A DNA stretch of 64,000 nt, from contig NZ_JAIZZN010000020.1 of NCBI RefSeq assembly GCF_020443565.1, positions 1 to 64,000 on the forward strand, given 5' to 3'. The position numbers and the translations under genes were made by a program. Below are positions 18,840 through 28,940 of this stretch, one piece after another. The stretch is from Clostridium sp. CS001. GTDB lineage: Bacteria > Bacillota > Clostridia > Clostridiales > Clostridiaceae. How positions within the stretch are numbered: the first letter of the stretch is position 1; each line of letters starts with the position of its first letter. Under the pieces are notes generated by a model. That model was not told the origin of the DNA. It made no database searches and saw only the letters and a list, made by a program, of their open reading frames with translations.

Positions 18840-19499
18840 TTAACTCTCAACTATTTCAATTTCAGATCCATAAAACATTTCCAAAATAATATTTTGTACT
18901 CCCTTAGTATAAAAAAAGTAGAAATCCTCACTGCATATAAAATTCATAATTGCTTTCTTACTCTCCAACTTCTTTACAATATTTCTTATACCAGAAGTAT
19001 ACTCTATAAAATCATTGTATTCTAGTAGCTTATCTTCTATAATCTTTGACATAAATAGCGCTGTTTTAGGGCTACTACTTTTAGTATGTAATGCAAATTT
19101 CATATTAGGCGTGTGCTTTTGAACTGGCGTTACAAATAATCCTTCTTTATAATTAGCACAGTAAATATACAGCTTGCTTTTTTTATCACAGTGTAATTTT
19201 ATAGCATTATTGGTTTCTTCATTATCTGTAGCAATAATGACAATATGGTTATGCTCTATATAACTTTCATCATATTCACCTTTTATTAACCGTATGTTAC
19301 AGATTTCTTTTAAAGGTGCAAAAACAATAGAGAAGTCCTTTGATACCACTGTAACATTACAGCCTTCTTTGGAAAATGTTTTGCACTTTATAAAAGCCGC
19401 TTCTCCTCCGCCAACAATAAGTACATTTATCTTACTGGATATTAATGAAATCATAGTGTAATTTATATCTGGAAAATCCTGCTTATTATATCCACACAT
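18840..19499 (-). CDS. Precorrin-2 dehydrogenase-like protein (CysG/Met8 N-terminal family)
   Basis: Probably oxidises precorrin-2 to sirohydrochlorin with NAD+, feeding siroheme or cobalt insertion. The 219 residues have an N-terminal Rossmann loop VLIVGGGEAAFIKC (about 26-39), IIATDNEETN and the TPVQKHTPNMKFALHTKSSSP segment corresponding to the second family motif. Overall similarity to the family looks weak, and the C-terminal half is divergent. The start at 19499 has AGGGAGG 10 bp upstream and overlaps hemA by 37 bp; a later ATG lacks a ribosome site. Location between hemA and hemC supports the function. Confidence 0.8.
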   Translation of the reverse strand: MCGYNKQDFPDINYTMISLISSKINVLIVGGGEAAFIKCKTFSKEGCNVTVVSKDFSIVFAPLKEICNIRLIKGEYDESYIEHNHIVIIATDNEETNNAIKLHCDKKSKLYIYCANYKEGLFVTPVQKHTPNMKFALHTKSSSPKTALFMSKIIEDKLLEYNDFIEYTSGIRNIVKKLESKKAIMNFICSEDFYFFYTKGVQNIILEMFYGSEIEIVES

Positions 19500-20656
19500 T
19501 CTTTAGACCTCCCTTTTAAATGTTCCTCCTTTAATACCTTAATAGCTTTATTTACATAGGCATCTGAAGTACTTTTTAGAAGTAGCTCTGCTAACTTTTC
19601 ATTGTCCACAGTTTCTTTCTTGTGCTTAAAGGTTTCTAGTCTTTCTTTGTAAACATCGTCTCCATTGATTTTCATCTTTTTTATAAATGGAGATATTTCT
19701 TTTACAGCTTTCCAATCTATATATTCTTTTATTGCTTTATCCACAATGTTCCTGTTTTCCTTCATTGAAGCTTTTCTTCTTTTGTAGTTATCATCATGGA
19801 TGTTACGTAACATATCTATGTCATATACTTCATACAAAGAATTTTTGCTTATAATTTCTTCAATATCTCTTGGCACTGCTAAATCAAATAATAATAAGTT
19901 CTTGTTTGGTAACTCATTTAGATGAACCACAATATGAGGCGCTGATGTGCATGATATAACACAATCTACTTTTTCATAATATTTATGTCTATCTACAAAT
20001 GGTATTATTTTTACTCTTGGATCCTCTATATTCAACTTTTGAGTATTTCTTACTGCTATGTATAGTACCTCTATTTTGCCTTCTAGCAAGTATTTTGAGG
20101 TTAGTTCCCCTACACTTCCATACCCTAGAAGCATGAAGTTTTTGTGCCCCCTGTCTATTGCCTGCTTAGCTACCATGGAGGAGGATGAAACTGGTATATC
20201 ACTTATCTTAGATTTAGTTCTAAACTCTTTGCCACAAGCAATGGCATTTTCGAAAAGCCTCTGTAATTCTTTTTTAATTACATTTGATCCTTTTGCACTC
20301 TTTGTGGCTTCATAAGCATCCCTAACTTGACCTAATATCTGGTCTTCGCCAAGCAATATAGAATCAAAGCCACAAACCACCTCCATTAAGTGTTGTATTG
20401 CTTTTTCTTCCTTATAGTTGAATATATATTTCATTAAGTTCTTATCCCAATTTAGAACACTAAAAATCTTCTCCACTATATCTTCATCCTTAGATTTAAA
20501 GTATATTTCTACCCTGTTGCAAGTACTTAAAATAACCGCCTCTTCACAAATATTTAAAAGAGCTTCTAGGCACCTTTCTTGATGCTTTGGTATAATAGAG
20601 AATTTTTCTCTAATTCCTATCTCCACATCATGCTTTAGTCCTATAAGTTGTATCAT
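19463..20656 (-). CDS. hemA: Glutamyl-tRNA reductase
   Basis: First step of the C5 pathway: glutamyl-tRNA to glutamate-1-semialdehyde. Length 397. The catalytic Cys46 lies in LSTCNRVEIY, GEDQILGQV is the adjoining conserved block, and LLGYGSVGELT is the NADPH-binding loop. The ATG overlaps the cbiB stop by four bases (ATGA), and the 3' end overlaps the next gene by 37 bp, so translation of the three is probably coupled. Confidence 0.96.
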   Translation of the reverse strand: MIQLIGLKHDVEIGIREKFSIIPKHQERCLEALLNICEEAVILSTCNRVEIYFKSKDEDIVEKIFSVLNWDKNLMKYIFNYKEEKAIQHLMEVVCGFDSILLGEDQILGQVRDAYEATKSAKGSNVIKKELQRLFENAIACGKEFRTKSKISDIPVSSSSMVAKQAIDRGHKNFMLLGYGSVGELTSKYLLEGKIEVLYIAVRNTQKLNIEDPRVKIIPFVDRHKYYEKVDCVISCTSAPHIVVHLNELPNKNLLLFDLAVPRDIEEIISKNSLYEVYDIDMLRNIHDDNYKRRKASMKENRNIVDKAIKEYIDWKAVKEISPFIKKMKINGDDVYKERLETFKHKKETVDNEKLAELLLKSTSDAYVNKAIKVLKEEHLKGRSKECVDIISRIFQI

Positions 20657-21645
20657 CTTATCATCTCCAAAAACTTATAACTATTACTCATACATACGCA
20701 TATTGCAAATAGCATTAATAAATAAAACATTGCACAATACATCAGTTTTATTGTAGCTATTATATGTTCTTCATCTAATTCTTTTAATTTGTTGCCTATT
20801 GTTGGTTTGTATACTTTCTCTCCAAAATACACATTTTCACCGCCTAATTGAACTTCCATGGCTCCTGCTGCTGCGCCTTCTGGATAAGCACAATTAGGAC
20901 TTTTATGATTTTTTCTATCCCTTATCATTACCTTTATGCTTTCCTTAATGCTCCCACCAACTAGTGGCGCTGAAAGGCAAATTAAAAATCCTGTTATTCT
21001 TGCTGGTATAAAGTTAAATATATCATCTGTTTTCGCTGGGAAAAATCCAATATCTTTATATTTTTCATTCATATATCCAAGCATAGAATCCATAGTATTT
21101 ATCCCCTTATACATCATAGCTAGGGGTGCTCCCCCAAGTATTGCATAGAGAATGGGTGCTATAACTCCATCTGCTGTATTTTCTGCTATAGTCTCCACAT
21201 CTGCCCTTATTATCTCATCTTCGCTAAGATCTTTTGTCTCTCTTCCCACAATGTATGATAATTTAACCCTTGCATCCTCAATATCATTTTTAGCTAAGGA
21301 ATCATATACCTTTTTACCTTCTTTATGAAGACATCTAGCAGCAATTGTTGTCCAAAGCAATATTATATTGATAATATGATATAACCAAAAAATATCCTTG
21401 CAAGCTTGTAGAATTATGAAAGGAACTAAAAAACTAGAAAGTGCTATTATAACTACAATAATTCCTCCAAAAGCTTTAATTTGCTTATTTGTTTTACATA
21501 GCTTTCTGCCCAACTTATCTAACTTTGAAATAAACTTTCCTATATATATCACTGGATGCGGAAACCAATTCGGGTCTCCAATTAATAAGTCTAACATAAC
21601 CGCTAATATTAAATCTATTAAGTTCATCACATTTAGTATTGCCAT
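20653..21645 (-). CDS. cbiB: Adenosylcobinamide-phosphate synthase
   Basis: Membrane enzyme attaching aminopropanol (phosphate) to cobyric acid. From the ATG at 21645 it has 330 residues and several hydrophobic segments. LDLLIGDPNWFPHPVIYIGK at the N-terminus and GGEN...YFGEK near the C-terminus are family signatures, as is the ADVETIAENTADGVIAP block. The frame is open 99 bp further upstream, but that extension is written by repeat DNA; GAGAGG precedes the 21645 ATG. It overlaps hemA by four bases. Confidence 0.95.
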   Translation of the reverse strand: MAILNVMNLIDLILAVMLDLLIGDPNWFPHPVIYIGKFISKLDKLGRKLCKTNKQIKAFGGIIVVIIALSSFLVPFIILQACKDIFWLYHIINIILLWTTIAARCLHKEGKKVYDSLAKNDIEDARVKLSYIVGRETKDLSEDEIIRADVETIAENTADGVIAPILYAILGGAPLAMMYKGINTMDSMLGYMNEKYKDIGFFPAKTDDIFNFIPARITGFLICLSAPLVGGSIKESIKVMIRDRKNHKSPNCAYPEGAAAGAMEVQLGGENVYFGEKVYKPTIGNKLKELDEEHIIATIKLMYCAMFYLLMLFAICVCMSNSYKFLEMIR

Positions 21646-21708
21646 ATTAATTCCTCTCAATCTTGTGCTATCTTGATTTACCATATTATTCCTATTGGTC
21701 CTATAGTC

Positions 21709-21722
21709 ATGAACCGTCCCCA
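21709..21722 (-). repeat. GGGGACGGTTCATG half-repeat
   Basis: Minus-strand copy of the dispersed core GGGACGGTT, followed by CATGACTATAGG. One of two copies in the cbiP-cbiB gap. Confidence 0.85.
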
Positions 21723-21746
21723 ATCTTTTCAACCCCTCAGCCAAAA

Positions 21747-21762
21747 GTTGTGAACCGTCCCC
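21747..21762 (-). repeat. GGGGACGGTTCACAAC half-repeat
   Basis: Minus-strand copy of the dispersed repeat, same orientation as its neighbour at 21709-21722. It begins seven bases past the cbiP stop codon. Neither copy has a partner arm able to form a long stem. Confidence 0.85.
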
Positions 21763-21768
21763 ACCCTT

Positions 21769-23310
21769 TTATCTTTTAATCCCCATAATCTTATAAATCT
21801 CATTCATATCTATACTAGACCTTACTATGTCTGCTAGCTTGTCTAGTTCTTTTTCTCTAAGACTTTCATATACATCAGATTTTCTAGGTTCCATAGCTTT
21901 TTTTATTCTTAAAGTGTTAACAATGTATTCTCTAAACTCAACGCCATCAAAAATCCCATGAATATATGTACCCATAATATTTCCTGTAGCATTAATTGCT
22001 CCATCATGACAAGAAGCATTACCTCCATTCTTATTATATATTTCAAAAAGTGGTTTTGCACTTTGTCCATATTTACAGATCCCCATATGTATTTCATAGC
22101 CATAGACTTCAACATTGGTGCTACTAGAACTTATGAATTTATCTTTGTTACTTAGGGAGCTATCTAAATTAAAAGGTTTCATATTAGTGCTACGAGCATT
22201 TACTCTTGTAGTTATCTTTTCTTCTTCAAATACTGTATCTATATCTAAGAGCCCCATGCCACCTATATTTTTGGAATTTGTTTCTACTGCATAAGGGTCA
22301 CTTAAGCTATTTCCTAGTATTTGAAAGCCTCCGCAAATACCTAATATATTGCCTTCTATACTATATTTCACTATAGCTTCTTCAAGACCTGAATCTCTTA
22401 AAGCAATTAAATCATCAATGGTATTTTTAGTTCCTGGTATAATAAGTAGGTCAGGAGTACCTAGTTCTTCTTTAGTTGTTACAAATCTAACTGACACATC
22501 TTGTTCAATCTTTAAAGCGTCAAAATCTGTAAAGTTGGACATATGTGGTAGCTTTATCACTGCAATGTCAATATCTGCAGTAATCTTTTTATTGAATTCT
22601 ACTGCGCCATCTTCATCTTCTAAATCTAGTCTAAAGTAAGGTACAACACCTGCACATGGAACATGTATAATATCCTCTAGCATTGTAAGCCCTGGCTTTA
22701 AGATTTCAATATCGCCTCTGAATTTATTTATAATAGTAGCTTTAATTCTTTTTTTCTCTTCTTCCTTCAGTAAAAGCAAAGTCCCTGCAAGTGATGCAAA
22801 TACTCCGCCCTTATCGATATCTCCTGCTAATATTACTGGAGCATCTATAAGCTCTGCCATTCCCATATTTACTATATCTCTATCTCTTAAGTTAATTTCT
22901 GCTGGGCTTCCTGCTCCTTCAAGTACTATAATGTCAAACTTTTTTTCTAATTCTTCAAACTGTTCTTTTAACATATCTTTAAATTCAAGTTTCATATTAT
23001 GATATTCCATAGCAGTGCTATTTCCAAAAACCTTCCCATTAACAATGATTTGACACTTTTTATCTGATGTAGGTTTTAATAATATTGGATTCATAAATAC
23101 CTCTGGTTCAAGTCCAGCTGCATAAGCTTGAAGTACCTGTGCGCGACCCATTTCTTTTCCATCCAATGTAATATAAGAGTTAAGTGACATGTTCTGTGAC
23201 TTAAAGGGACATACAGAAAATCCATCTTGTTTAAAAATCCTGCAAAGTGCCGTTACTAATATACTTTTCCCCACTGATGAGGCAGTTCCTTGGACCATTA
23301 TCTTTGCCAT
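21769..23310 (-). CDS. cbiP: Cobyric acid synthase
   Basis: Glutamine-dependent amidation of four carboxylates of adenosyl-cobyrinic diamide. The 513 residues match CbiP/CobQ. The N-terminal dethiobiotin-synthetase-like ATP site is GTASSVGKS (8-16), and the glutaminase half has the nucleophile Cys326 in [13 protein letters not shown] conserved YEIHMG stands before the C-terminal HGIFD. First gene after the cobalamin riboswitch, with an AAGGGGGAA ribosome site. It heads a transcript that appears to run through cbiB and the hem genes. Confidence 0.97.
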   Translation of the reverse strand: MAKIMVQGTASSVGKSILVTALCRIFKQDGFSVCPFKSQNMSLNSYITLDGKEMGRAQVLQAYAAGLEPEVFMNPILLKPTSDKKCQIIVNGKVFGNSTAMEYHNMKLEFKDMLKEQFEELEKKFDIIVLEGAGSPAEINLRDRDIVNMGMAELIDAPVILAGDIDKGGVFASLAGTLLLLKEEEKKRIKATIINKFRGDIEILKPGLTMLEDIIHVPCAGVVPYFRLDLEDEDGAVEFNKKITADIDIAVIKLPHMSNFTDFDALKIEQDVSVRFVTTKEELGTPDLLIIPGTKNTIDDLIALRDSGLEEAIVKYSIEGNILGICGGFQILGNSLSDPYAVETNSKNIGGMGLLDIDTVFEEEKITTRVNARSTNMKPFNLDSSLSNKDKFISSSSTNVEVYGYEIHMGICKYGQSAKPLFEIYNKNGGNASCHDGAINATGNIMGTYIHGIFDGVEFREYIVNTLRIKKAMEPRKSDVYESLREKELDKLADIVRSSIDMNEIYKIMGIKR

Positions 23311-23362
23311 TACTATTTCCCCCTTCTTTATCTCTATATGAATTCTTGATACAAAGTAAAAA

Positions 23363-23389
23363 TTCCCTTTAACAAAGCGTTAAAGGGAA
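23363..23389 (-). terminator. Attenuator terminator of the cobalamin riboswitch
   Basis: TTCCCTTTAAC (23363-23373) and its exact complement (23379-23389) form an 11-bp stem with 5-nt loop. Leftward the stem is followed by TTTTT. It is placed between the aptamer and cbiP, so transcription termination is the likely control mode. Confidence 0.8.
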
Positions 23390-23480
23390 ATAATAATAAA
23401 TATGCTCACTCTTATAAAACTATCAAATAAGTCTATATTATAACGCCCTCTCTATTACTCGTAGAGTTATGGTGCAAAAT

Positions 23481-23612
23481 ATAGGCAGGTCTTCTGACTT
23501 AAGAATCATTATTTAAGTACGCCTTCCCTGTTTCCAAGTGACATATTGTACATAAATTCATCTAATACAGCTACGAGATAGTTCAGGATTTCAACCTAAT
23601 TCCCTTTAATCA
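23481..23612 (-). promoter_or_regulatory. Cobalamin riboswitch
   Basis: On the minus strand the diagnostic blocks are in order: AAAGGGAA, GGTTGAAATCCTGAAC, GTAGCTGTA, CACTTGGAAACAGGGAAGGC and AGTCAGAAGACCTGCCTAT (variant of the B12-box GCCAGGAGACCTGCC). Adenosylcobalamin binding should favour the downstream terminator and reduce expression of cbiP and the genes behind it. Confidence 0.95.
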
Positions 23613-23669
23613 AATTTGATTAAACCTATATCTTATTATTAAATTTTATTATGGATATTTAACCTTTTA

Positions 23670-23698
23670 ATCATATCATTATCTGATTAATATATCAA
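23670..23698 (-). promoter_or_regulatory. Promoter of the B12 operon
   Basis: Minus strand TTGATA (23693-23698), 17-bp spacer, TATGAT (23670-23675). The -35 hexamer overlaps the last codons of the upstream YcgQ-like gene. The start would lie some 50 nt before the aptamer. Confidence 0.6.
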
Positions 23699-24543
23699 TG
23701 ATTATAAATATACTCATTACTTAGTTTATCTATCTTTTCTAATCTATTTACTTTAATAACTGGAATTATCACAGATTCTCCACTTTTAGTATCTTTGTAT
23801 TCTCGCTCTCCTAATATACCTTCTATACTTATAAATTCACCCTCATTAAGTACAACTTCTCCTTTATAATCACACAAAAGTCCTACTATCTGAACATCTG
23901 CCATACAACAGCTTACAAGTATTCTGGATAATATAAACTCTTCTTCCATTAGCCCCTTTTGTTTATATATGAAACCTTTCATATTAATTGCTCTGTCAAC
24001 ATACTTACACGAATTCCCATATATATCTTCGTAATTACTTATAAAGTCCTCATTAGTCATAATAACAGTTTCACCTTTTGATAATTGTGAACTTTTTAAG
24101 ACATTATTTTGAGGAGTATTAGATTCATAATCACCATGATTATGTTTTTCATCATGCTCGCATTGCTCTGTACCATCTGTTAAAGTTGTATGTTTATGCT
24201 TTAAATTATTAATCTTAAGTTGAGATGTTAATGAAAATCCTTTATTTATTACAGTAGTAGCACTGATTTCTTCAGTTCTTACGAATATCCCTAGAGCAAT
24301 TGGAATCAAGAACATAAAACATCCAAGCTTAAATGATTTCGGTTTTTTATCACTAAATATATTTTTTATTTGAAATATAGCCAATATAACAAAAAAGACT
24401 ACTGAAAACTTTACGTATTTAACCATTTTAGGATGGACAAACAAGGTTATTTTACCTGTGCTTAAATTCATGTAAAAGTAATAAGTAAACGCTATTAGTA
24501 TTAAAAACCATATTAATTCATTTAAATCTAACTTTTTTTTCAC
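23695..24543 (-). CDS. TIGR03943/DUF1980 family membrane protein (YcgQ-like)
   Basis: Partner subunit of the downstream-type permease; exact substrate unknown. Residues about 10-95 contain three hydrophobic segments. A His/Cys/Asp-rich linker follows (HKHTTLTDGTEQCEHDEKHNHGD, around 115-137 read as two pieces). The C-terminal soluble domain has the family block RILVSCCMADVQIVG. GTG start with AAGGGGG 9 bp upstream. It lies 73 bp behind the permease gene, as this pair does in many Firmicutes. The metal-binding linker and the neighbouring B12 riboswitch make metal handling (cobalt or zinc) an attractive but unproven idea. Confidence 0.75.
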   Translation of the reverse strand: MKKKLDLNELIWFLILIAFTYYFYMNLSTGKITLFVHPKMVKYVKFSVVFFVILAIFQIKNIFSDKKPKSFKLGCFMFLIPIALGIFVRTEEISATTVINKGFSLTSQLKINNLKHKHTTLTDGTEQCEHDEKHNHGDYESNTPQNNVLKSSQLSKGETVIMTNEDFISNYEDIYGNSCKYVDRAINMKGFIYKQKGLMEEEFILSRILVSCCMADVQIVGLLCDYKGEVVLNEGEFISIEGILGEREYKDTKSGESVIIPVIKVNRLEKIDKLSNEYIYNH

Positions 24544-24616
24544 GTATTATTCCCCCTTTAAGATTTCTGTAGTTAGATAAATAGTGGTTTTAGCAGATAT
24601 CTTCACTAAATAGTAT

Positions 24617-25789
24617 TTATAAAGCTAAAATATTGTTTAGCTTATCAAGGGGAACCAGGTTTGCTATTACAGCTAAAATAAAACAAATAGTAATTATTAG
24701 AAAAATTAGTTTAACTACAAAACTTGATTTAAAACTACCACAAAGCATAATTGTATTTTTTATATCTATCATAGGTCCCAATATTAAAAATCCTAAAATG
24801 GAGCCAGTAGTAAACTGTCCTAAGAAACTTCTAGCTACAAAGGCATCTGTTTCTGAACAAATTGATAAAACAAAAGCCAGTATCATCATTACTATTATTG
24901 AAGATAAAACTCCACCACCCATAGATAGTATAAATTCTTTAGGTACGAAAACTTGCATACATGTTGATAAGAACACTCCTATAATAAAATATCTACCTAT
25001 GTCATATAACTCCGCACTAGTATGTGCTATTATTTCTTCTATGCTTCTTATAACTTTATTTTTGTGAGTGCTACTATTATTGCAGTGTCCACAAGAACAA
25101 TCTCCACCATTTACATTTGAATGACTATGACTGTGTTTAATCGCATTAGCACTTTTGTGACTGAGTATATTATGATTTTTAAAATTATTTTTTCCCTTAC
25201 CTATGATCCCTATAGGGCTTTTTATCTTTTCCGTCTTAAATGGACTATCCTTATGTAATGCTCCTATAAGAAAACCTATTGATATTGCACCAACCATACC
25301 AAACATTGCTCTTGCTATTACCATATATGGCATGCCCATGAATGCATAATGTGTTGATAATAAAACTACAGGATTCATTATTGGCACTGATAACATAAAT
25401 GTAGTAGCAATATTTAGAGGAACTCCTTTCTTAACAAGTCGCCTAGTTATGGGAACAATAGCACACTCACAAACTGGAAAAACAAGGCCAACCACTGATG
25501 CAATCAAAACTCCAATAAATTGGTTTTTAGGAATAATTCTCGCAATAATTTCCTCAGACACAAATATTTGAATTACAGATGAAACTAGTGCTCCAATCAA
25601 AATAAAGGGAATTCCTTCAAACACTATACTAAGAAAAATCGTAGAGAAATCATTAATAACCCTAGAATCCAATTTAATAATATTAGTGCCATTCACGAAA
25701 TATATTCCCAGTAGTAATATTATGATGAGACTTAAAATCTTTATTAATGTAATCTCACTACTATAATTTTCTTCATTATCATAAGTCAA
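24617..25789 (-). CDS. UPF0718/DUF318 family permease (YcgR-like)
   Basis: Polytopic membrane protein of about 390 residues with at least eight hydrophobic stretches. CECAIVPITRRLVKKGVP and SVPIMNPVVLLSTHYAF, repeated in diverged form as CSETDAFVARSF...LGFLILGPMIDIKN, are family hallmarks of two related halves. Between the halves is a long linker with HSHSHS and CSCGHC, a likely metal-binding patch. The frame is open to an ATG at 25822 without a ribosome site; TTG at 25789 has AAGGGG 9 bp upstream and is preferred, though not certain. Forms a pair with the following TIGR03943 gene. Confidence 0.78.
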   Translation of the reverse strand: MTYDNEENYSSEITLIKILSLIIILLLGIYFVNGTNIIKLDSRVINDFSTIFLSIVFEGIPFILIGALVSSVIQIFVSEEIIARIIPKNQFIGVLIASVVGLVFPVCECAIVPITRRLVKKGVPLNIATTFMLSVPIMNPVVLLSTHYAFMGMPYMVIARAMFGMVGAISIGFLIGALHKDSPFKTEKIKSPIGIIGKGKNNFKNHNILSHKSANAIKHSHSHSNVNGGDCSCGHCNNSSTHKNKVIRSIEEIIAHTSAELYDIGRYFIIGVFLSTCMQVFVPKEFILSMGGGVLSSIIVMMILAFVLSICSETDAFVARSFLGQFTTGSILGFLILGPMIDIKNTIMLCGSFKSSFVVKLIFLIITICFILAVIANLVPLDKLNNILAL

Positions 25790-25956
25790 GTTATCAACCC
25801 CTTGCCATAAATATTTATACATTCTTAACTAATATATTATCAAAAGTTACATACTATGCTATAAGGGTTAACATCTTACTATATTGTAATTTTATAATAA
25901 TAATTTGAATTTTATTAAAGCTATATTTATAGTGCACATATATATTTGTTAACAAT

Positions 25957-25985
25957 TTGTCAATTTCTATTGATTTTAGTAATAA
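25957..25985 (+). promoter_or_regulatory. Probable promoter of the chemoreceptor gene
   Basis: TTGTCA (25957-25962), 17-bp spacer, TAATAA (25980-25985). No sigma-D-like motility promoter was seen. The remaining 25823-26077 region is AT-rich and otherwise featureless. Confidence 0.4.
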
Positions 25986-26077
25986 TTTATTCTATCATAT
26001 TAATATGTAGGTAAATTCAACATGAAACAATCCTTGTGGCATTAGCCCTTATATAAATTAGAAAAGGAGTAATCAAA

Positions 26078-28132
26078 ATGAAATTTAAAAAATTAAAATC
26101 AAAGAACACTAATTCGAAATCGTTTTCAAGTATAAAGTCCAAAAAATTTAAGTTAAATAGCATTCGTACTAAATTAGTTGCTGGCATGATAGCAATCTGC
26201 GTAATTCCATTGATTATTTTAGGAGTTGGTTCTTATAATCAATCAAAGTCAGTCCTTGATGATAAACTAAATCTTACAAGCACACAAACACTTACAGAGA
26301 TAAACCTAGGCCTTGTTGATTATCTTAATGGATTTTCTAACATTGTTTCATTTATGTCAAATAATATTATTTTTGTAAATGCTGACACTGCTGATAACTT
26401 AAAATACGTGCCCCCTCTGTTGGCCGATGCAAAAAAAAGCGACGGAGTTATACTTTCTGTCTATTATGCAACTGCTTCTGGTAAATTCGCTACATATCCC
26501 CCTGAAGAAATATCCGCTGACTATATTGCAACTGAAAGACCTTGGTACAAACAAGCATTAGAAAGTAAGGGACAAGTAATAATTACCCCTGCGTATAAAG
26601 ATGCTGTAAGCGATAATAATCTTGTTACTCTTGCACAAACAGTAGAAAAAAATGGACAAGTAGTTGGTGTAATAGGAATGGATTGTGTTCTAACTACACT
26701 AGCAGAACGAATAGCTACAAAAACGGTAGGTAAATCAGGCTATATTTTTCTTGCTGATGCATCAGGCAATATTTTAGCACATCCAAACACAAAACTTATT
26801 AACACAAAAGAGGCTTCAAAATTATCCTTTTGGGATAAAGCAAAGGTAGAAAGTGCTGGATTTGTTAAGTACTCAGATAATGATAAAAATATGTTTGGCG
26901 CCTTTCAAACCAATTCACTAACAGGTTGGAAATTAATAGCTACCTTAGATGAAAAGGAATTATCCGCTGATACAAATTCTATATTGAAAACGACTTCACT
27001 AATAATATTTATAATGGGCTTAATTGCAGTGATTGTATCTTTATTCTTAAGTAAGGGAATTTATCATAACATACAAAAATTAAATGCGGCATTTGCTAAA
27101 GCTTCAAATGGTGATTTAACCGTATCTATAACAGCTTCAACAAAAGACGAATTTAAGGATTTATCTATATCCTTTAACTCAATGCTACATAATATATCAG
27201 AACTTATGAATGATGTGACTTTGTCATCTAACACTGTGCTAGAAACCTCAACAAATCTTGCTAGTATGTCACAAGAGGTAACAACTTCTATACATCAAGT
27301 GGCAAGTGCAATAGGTGACGTTTCCATAGGGGCAACTGAGCAAGCTCAAAATGCTCAAAATGGTGCTACCCAAATGGAAGACCTATCTAACAGATTAGAT
27401 AAAATTAGTGTTAACTCAAATGAAATGAATAAAATCTCAAGGGTCACTAAAGACTTAGGCTCAAAAGGACTATCCATGATAAACACCTTAATTGAGAAAT
27501 CAAACAAAACTAAGACGGCTACTGCAGAGGTTAATCTTTTAGTTCAAGATATGAGCGAAAGTACTAAGCAAATAAACGCTATTTCTCAAACCATTGCTGA
27601 CATAACAGAACAAACTAACCTTTTATCCTTAAATGCAAGCATTGAATCTGCACGTGCAGGTGAAGCCGGCAGAGGATTTGCTGTAGTTGCAGAAGAAATA
27701 AGAAAACTTGCTGATCAGTCAAAGACTTCAACTGAAGAAATAAAAGTAATAATCGCAAGTATACAACAAAAATCTGAAGTAGCAGTAAACGCTATTGCTT
27801 CAACTGAATCTATAGTAACGGAGCAGGATTTGGCTGTAAATCAGACGCAGGATATATTCAGTGAAATTCTTAGTTCAATTGAAGTAATGATTAATAAAGT
27901 TGAAGAAGTTAAACTATCCATTCTTGATATAAACGAGAAAAAAAGTTCTACAGTATCAGAAATTGAAAATATTTCATCTATATCTGAAGAAACAGCAGCT
28001 GCTTCAGAAGAAGTTACCGCTTCAACAGAGGAAATAACAGCTACTATGGAGGAGTTTGCTAAACACTCAAAGGAACTCCAAACGTTAGCAGAACACTTAG
28101 AATCCGAACTGAATAAATTTAAAACTAACTAG
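26078..28132 (+). CDS. Methyl-accepting chemotaxis protein with extracellular Cache domain
   Basis: Membrane chemoreceptor of 684 residues. TM1 spans about 33-52, an extracellular double-Cache sensor follows ([26 protein letters not shown], and [17 protein letters not shown] are typical), then TM2 at about 305-328, a HAMP domain, and the cytoplasmic coiled coil. The signalling tip is at [20 protein letters not shown] followed by [22 protein letters not shown]. The N-terminal 30 residues are unusually long and lysine/serine-rich. AAAAGGAG precedes the ATG. It is a single gene between its own promoter and terminator; ligand cannot be told. Confidence 0.95.
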   Translation: MKFKKLKSKNTNSKSFSSIKSKKFKLNSIRTKLVAGMIAICVIPLIILGVGSYNQSKSVLDDKLNLTSTQTLTEINLGLVDYLNGFSNIVSFMSNNIIFVNADTADNLKYVPPLLADAKKSDGVILSVYYATASGKFATYPPEEISADYIATERPWYKQALESKGQVIITPAYKDAVSDNNLVTLAQTVEKNGQVVGVIGMDCVLTTLAERIATKTVGKSGYIFLADASGNILAHPNTKLINTKEASKLSFWDKAKVESAGFVKYSDNDKNMFGAFQTNSLTGWKLIATLDEKELSADTNSILKTTSLIIFIMGLIAVIVSLFLSKGIYHNIQKLNAAFAKASNGDLTVSITASTKDEFKDLSISFNSMLHNISELMNDVTLSSNTVLETSTNLASMSQEVTTSIHQVASAIGDVSIGATEQAQNAQNGATQMEDLSNRLDKISVNSNEMNKISRVTKDLGSKGLSMINTLIEKSNKTKTATAEVNLLVQDMSESTKQINAISQTIADITEQTNLLSLNASIESARAGEAGRGFAVVAEEIRKLADQSKTSTEEIKVIIASIQQKSEVAVNAIASTESIVTEQDLAVNQTQDIFSEILSSIEVMINKVEEVKLSILDINEKKSSTVSEIENISSISEETAAASEEVTASTEEITATMEEFAKHSKELQTLAEHLESELNKFKTN

Positions 28133-28135
28133 AAA

Positions 28136-28180
28136 AATATCCACACTAATGTCGATTTCTATGACTTTAGTGTGGATATT
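28136..28180 (+). terminator. Terminator of the chemoreceptor gene
   Basis: AATATCCACACTAA (28136-28149) pairs with its exact complement (28167-28180) over a 17-nt loop. A short T-rich tail TATGTTTATA follows. It may also serve the convergent trmB. Confidence 0.65.
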
Positions 28181-28224
28181 TATGTTTATAACCTTATCTA
28201 TACTTTCAAAAAATAAACTGTTAT

Positions 28225-28878
28225 CTATAATAATTTAGCTTGTAAAAACATAGTTTTCATACCTAGCCCAGTGAATTTAGCTTCATATTCTGTGACTACA
28301 TTTTTTTTAAAATCACTATGATGTAAATCATAAGTTGAAAATAATATTTCAAAACCACATTCTTTGAAATACTCCAAAGAATGATTAAATAACTCTGTAT
28401 CATCTGTTTTGAACCAAACTTCTGATCCACTTTTTAAGAACTCTTTATAGTTAGTTAAAAACTTACTATGAGTTAATCTTCTTTTGTTATGTCTTTCTTT
28501 TGGCCAAGGATTACAAAAGTTTATATAAATTCTGCTTATCTCATCTTTTTCAAATACATCATCAATAAGAGCTATATTTAATGGCATAAGCCTTACATTT
28601 ATATTTTGTTCCTTTTCTACTTTCCTTACTTCTATTACTTTCCTAAGGGCTACCACTAGCACTTCATCTTTTAAATCTATACCTACAAAATTAATATTAA
28701 GGTTTTGCTTAGACTTTTCTGCTATAAATCCACCTCTACCGCAGCCTAATTCTAAGTGTATTTCATTATTATTTTTAAATTCCTCATTCCATTTTCCCTT
28801 ATGATCGTACTGATCCGTTATTACAATATGACTAGCTTCCATCTCTGGCCTAGCCCAATATTTTTTTCTTAGGCGCAT
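28225..28878 (-). CDS. trmB: tRNA (guanine-N7-)-methyltransferase
   Basis: Methylates G46 in the tRNA variable loop using SAM. The 217 residues match Trm[13 protein letters not shown] is the SAM loop, [10 protein letters not shown] follows, then [19 protein letters not shown], the characteristic PWPKxRHxKRR block, and a C-terminal [11 protein letters not shown]. Single gene; the GGAGAGA ribosome site precedes the ATG. Confidence 0.96.
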   Translation of the reverse strand: MRLRKKYWARPEMEASHIVITDQYDHKGKWNEEFKNNNEIHLELGCGRGGFIAEKSKQNLNINFVGIDLKDEVLVVALRKVIEVRKVEKEQNINVRLMPLNIALIDDVFEKDEISRIYINFCNPWPKERHNKRRLTHSKFLTNYKEFLKSGSEVWFKTDDTELFNHSLEYFKECGFEILFSTYDLHHSDFKKNVVTEYEAKFTGLGMKTMFLQAKLL

Positions 28879-28940
28879 ATATTTCTCTCCTTATACTAAT
28901 ACATCATTTTATAAAATTTACTTTTTTATTATATCACAGT

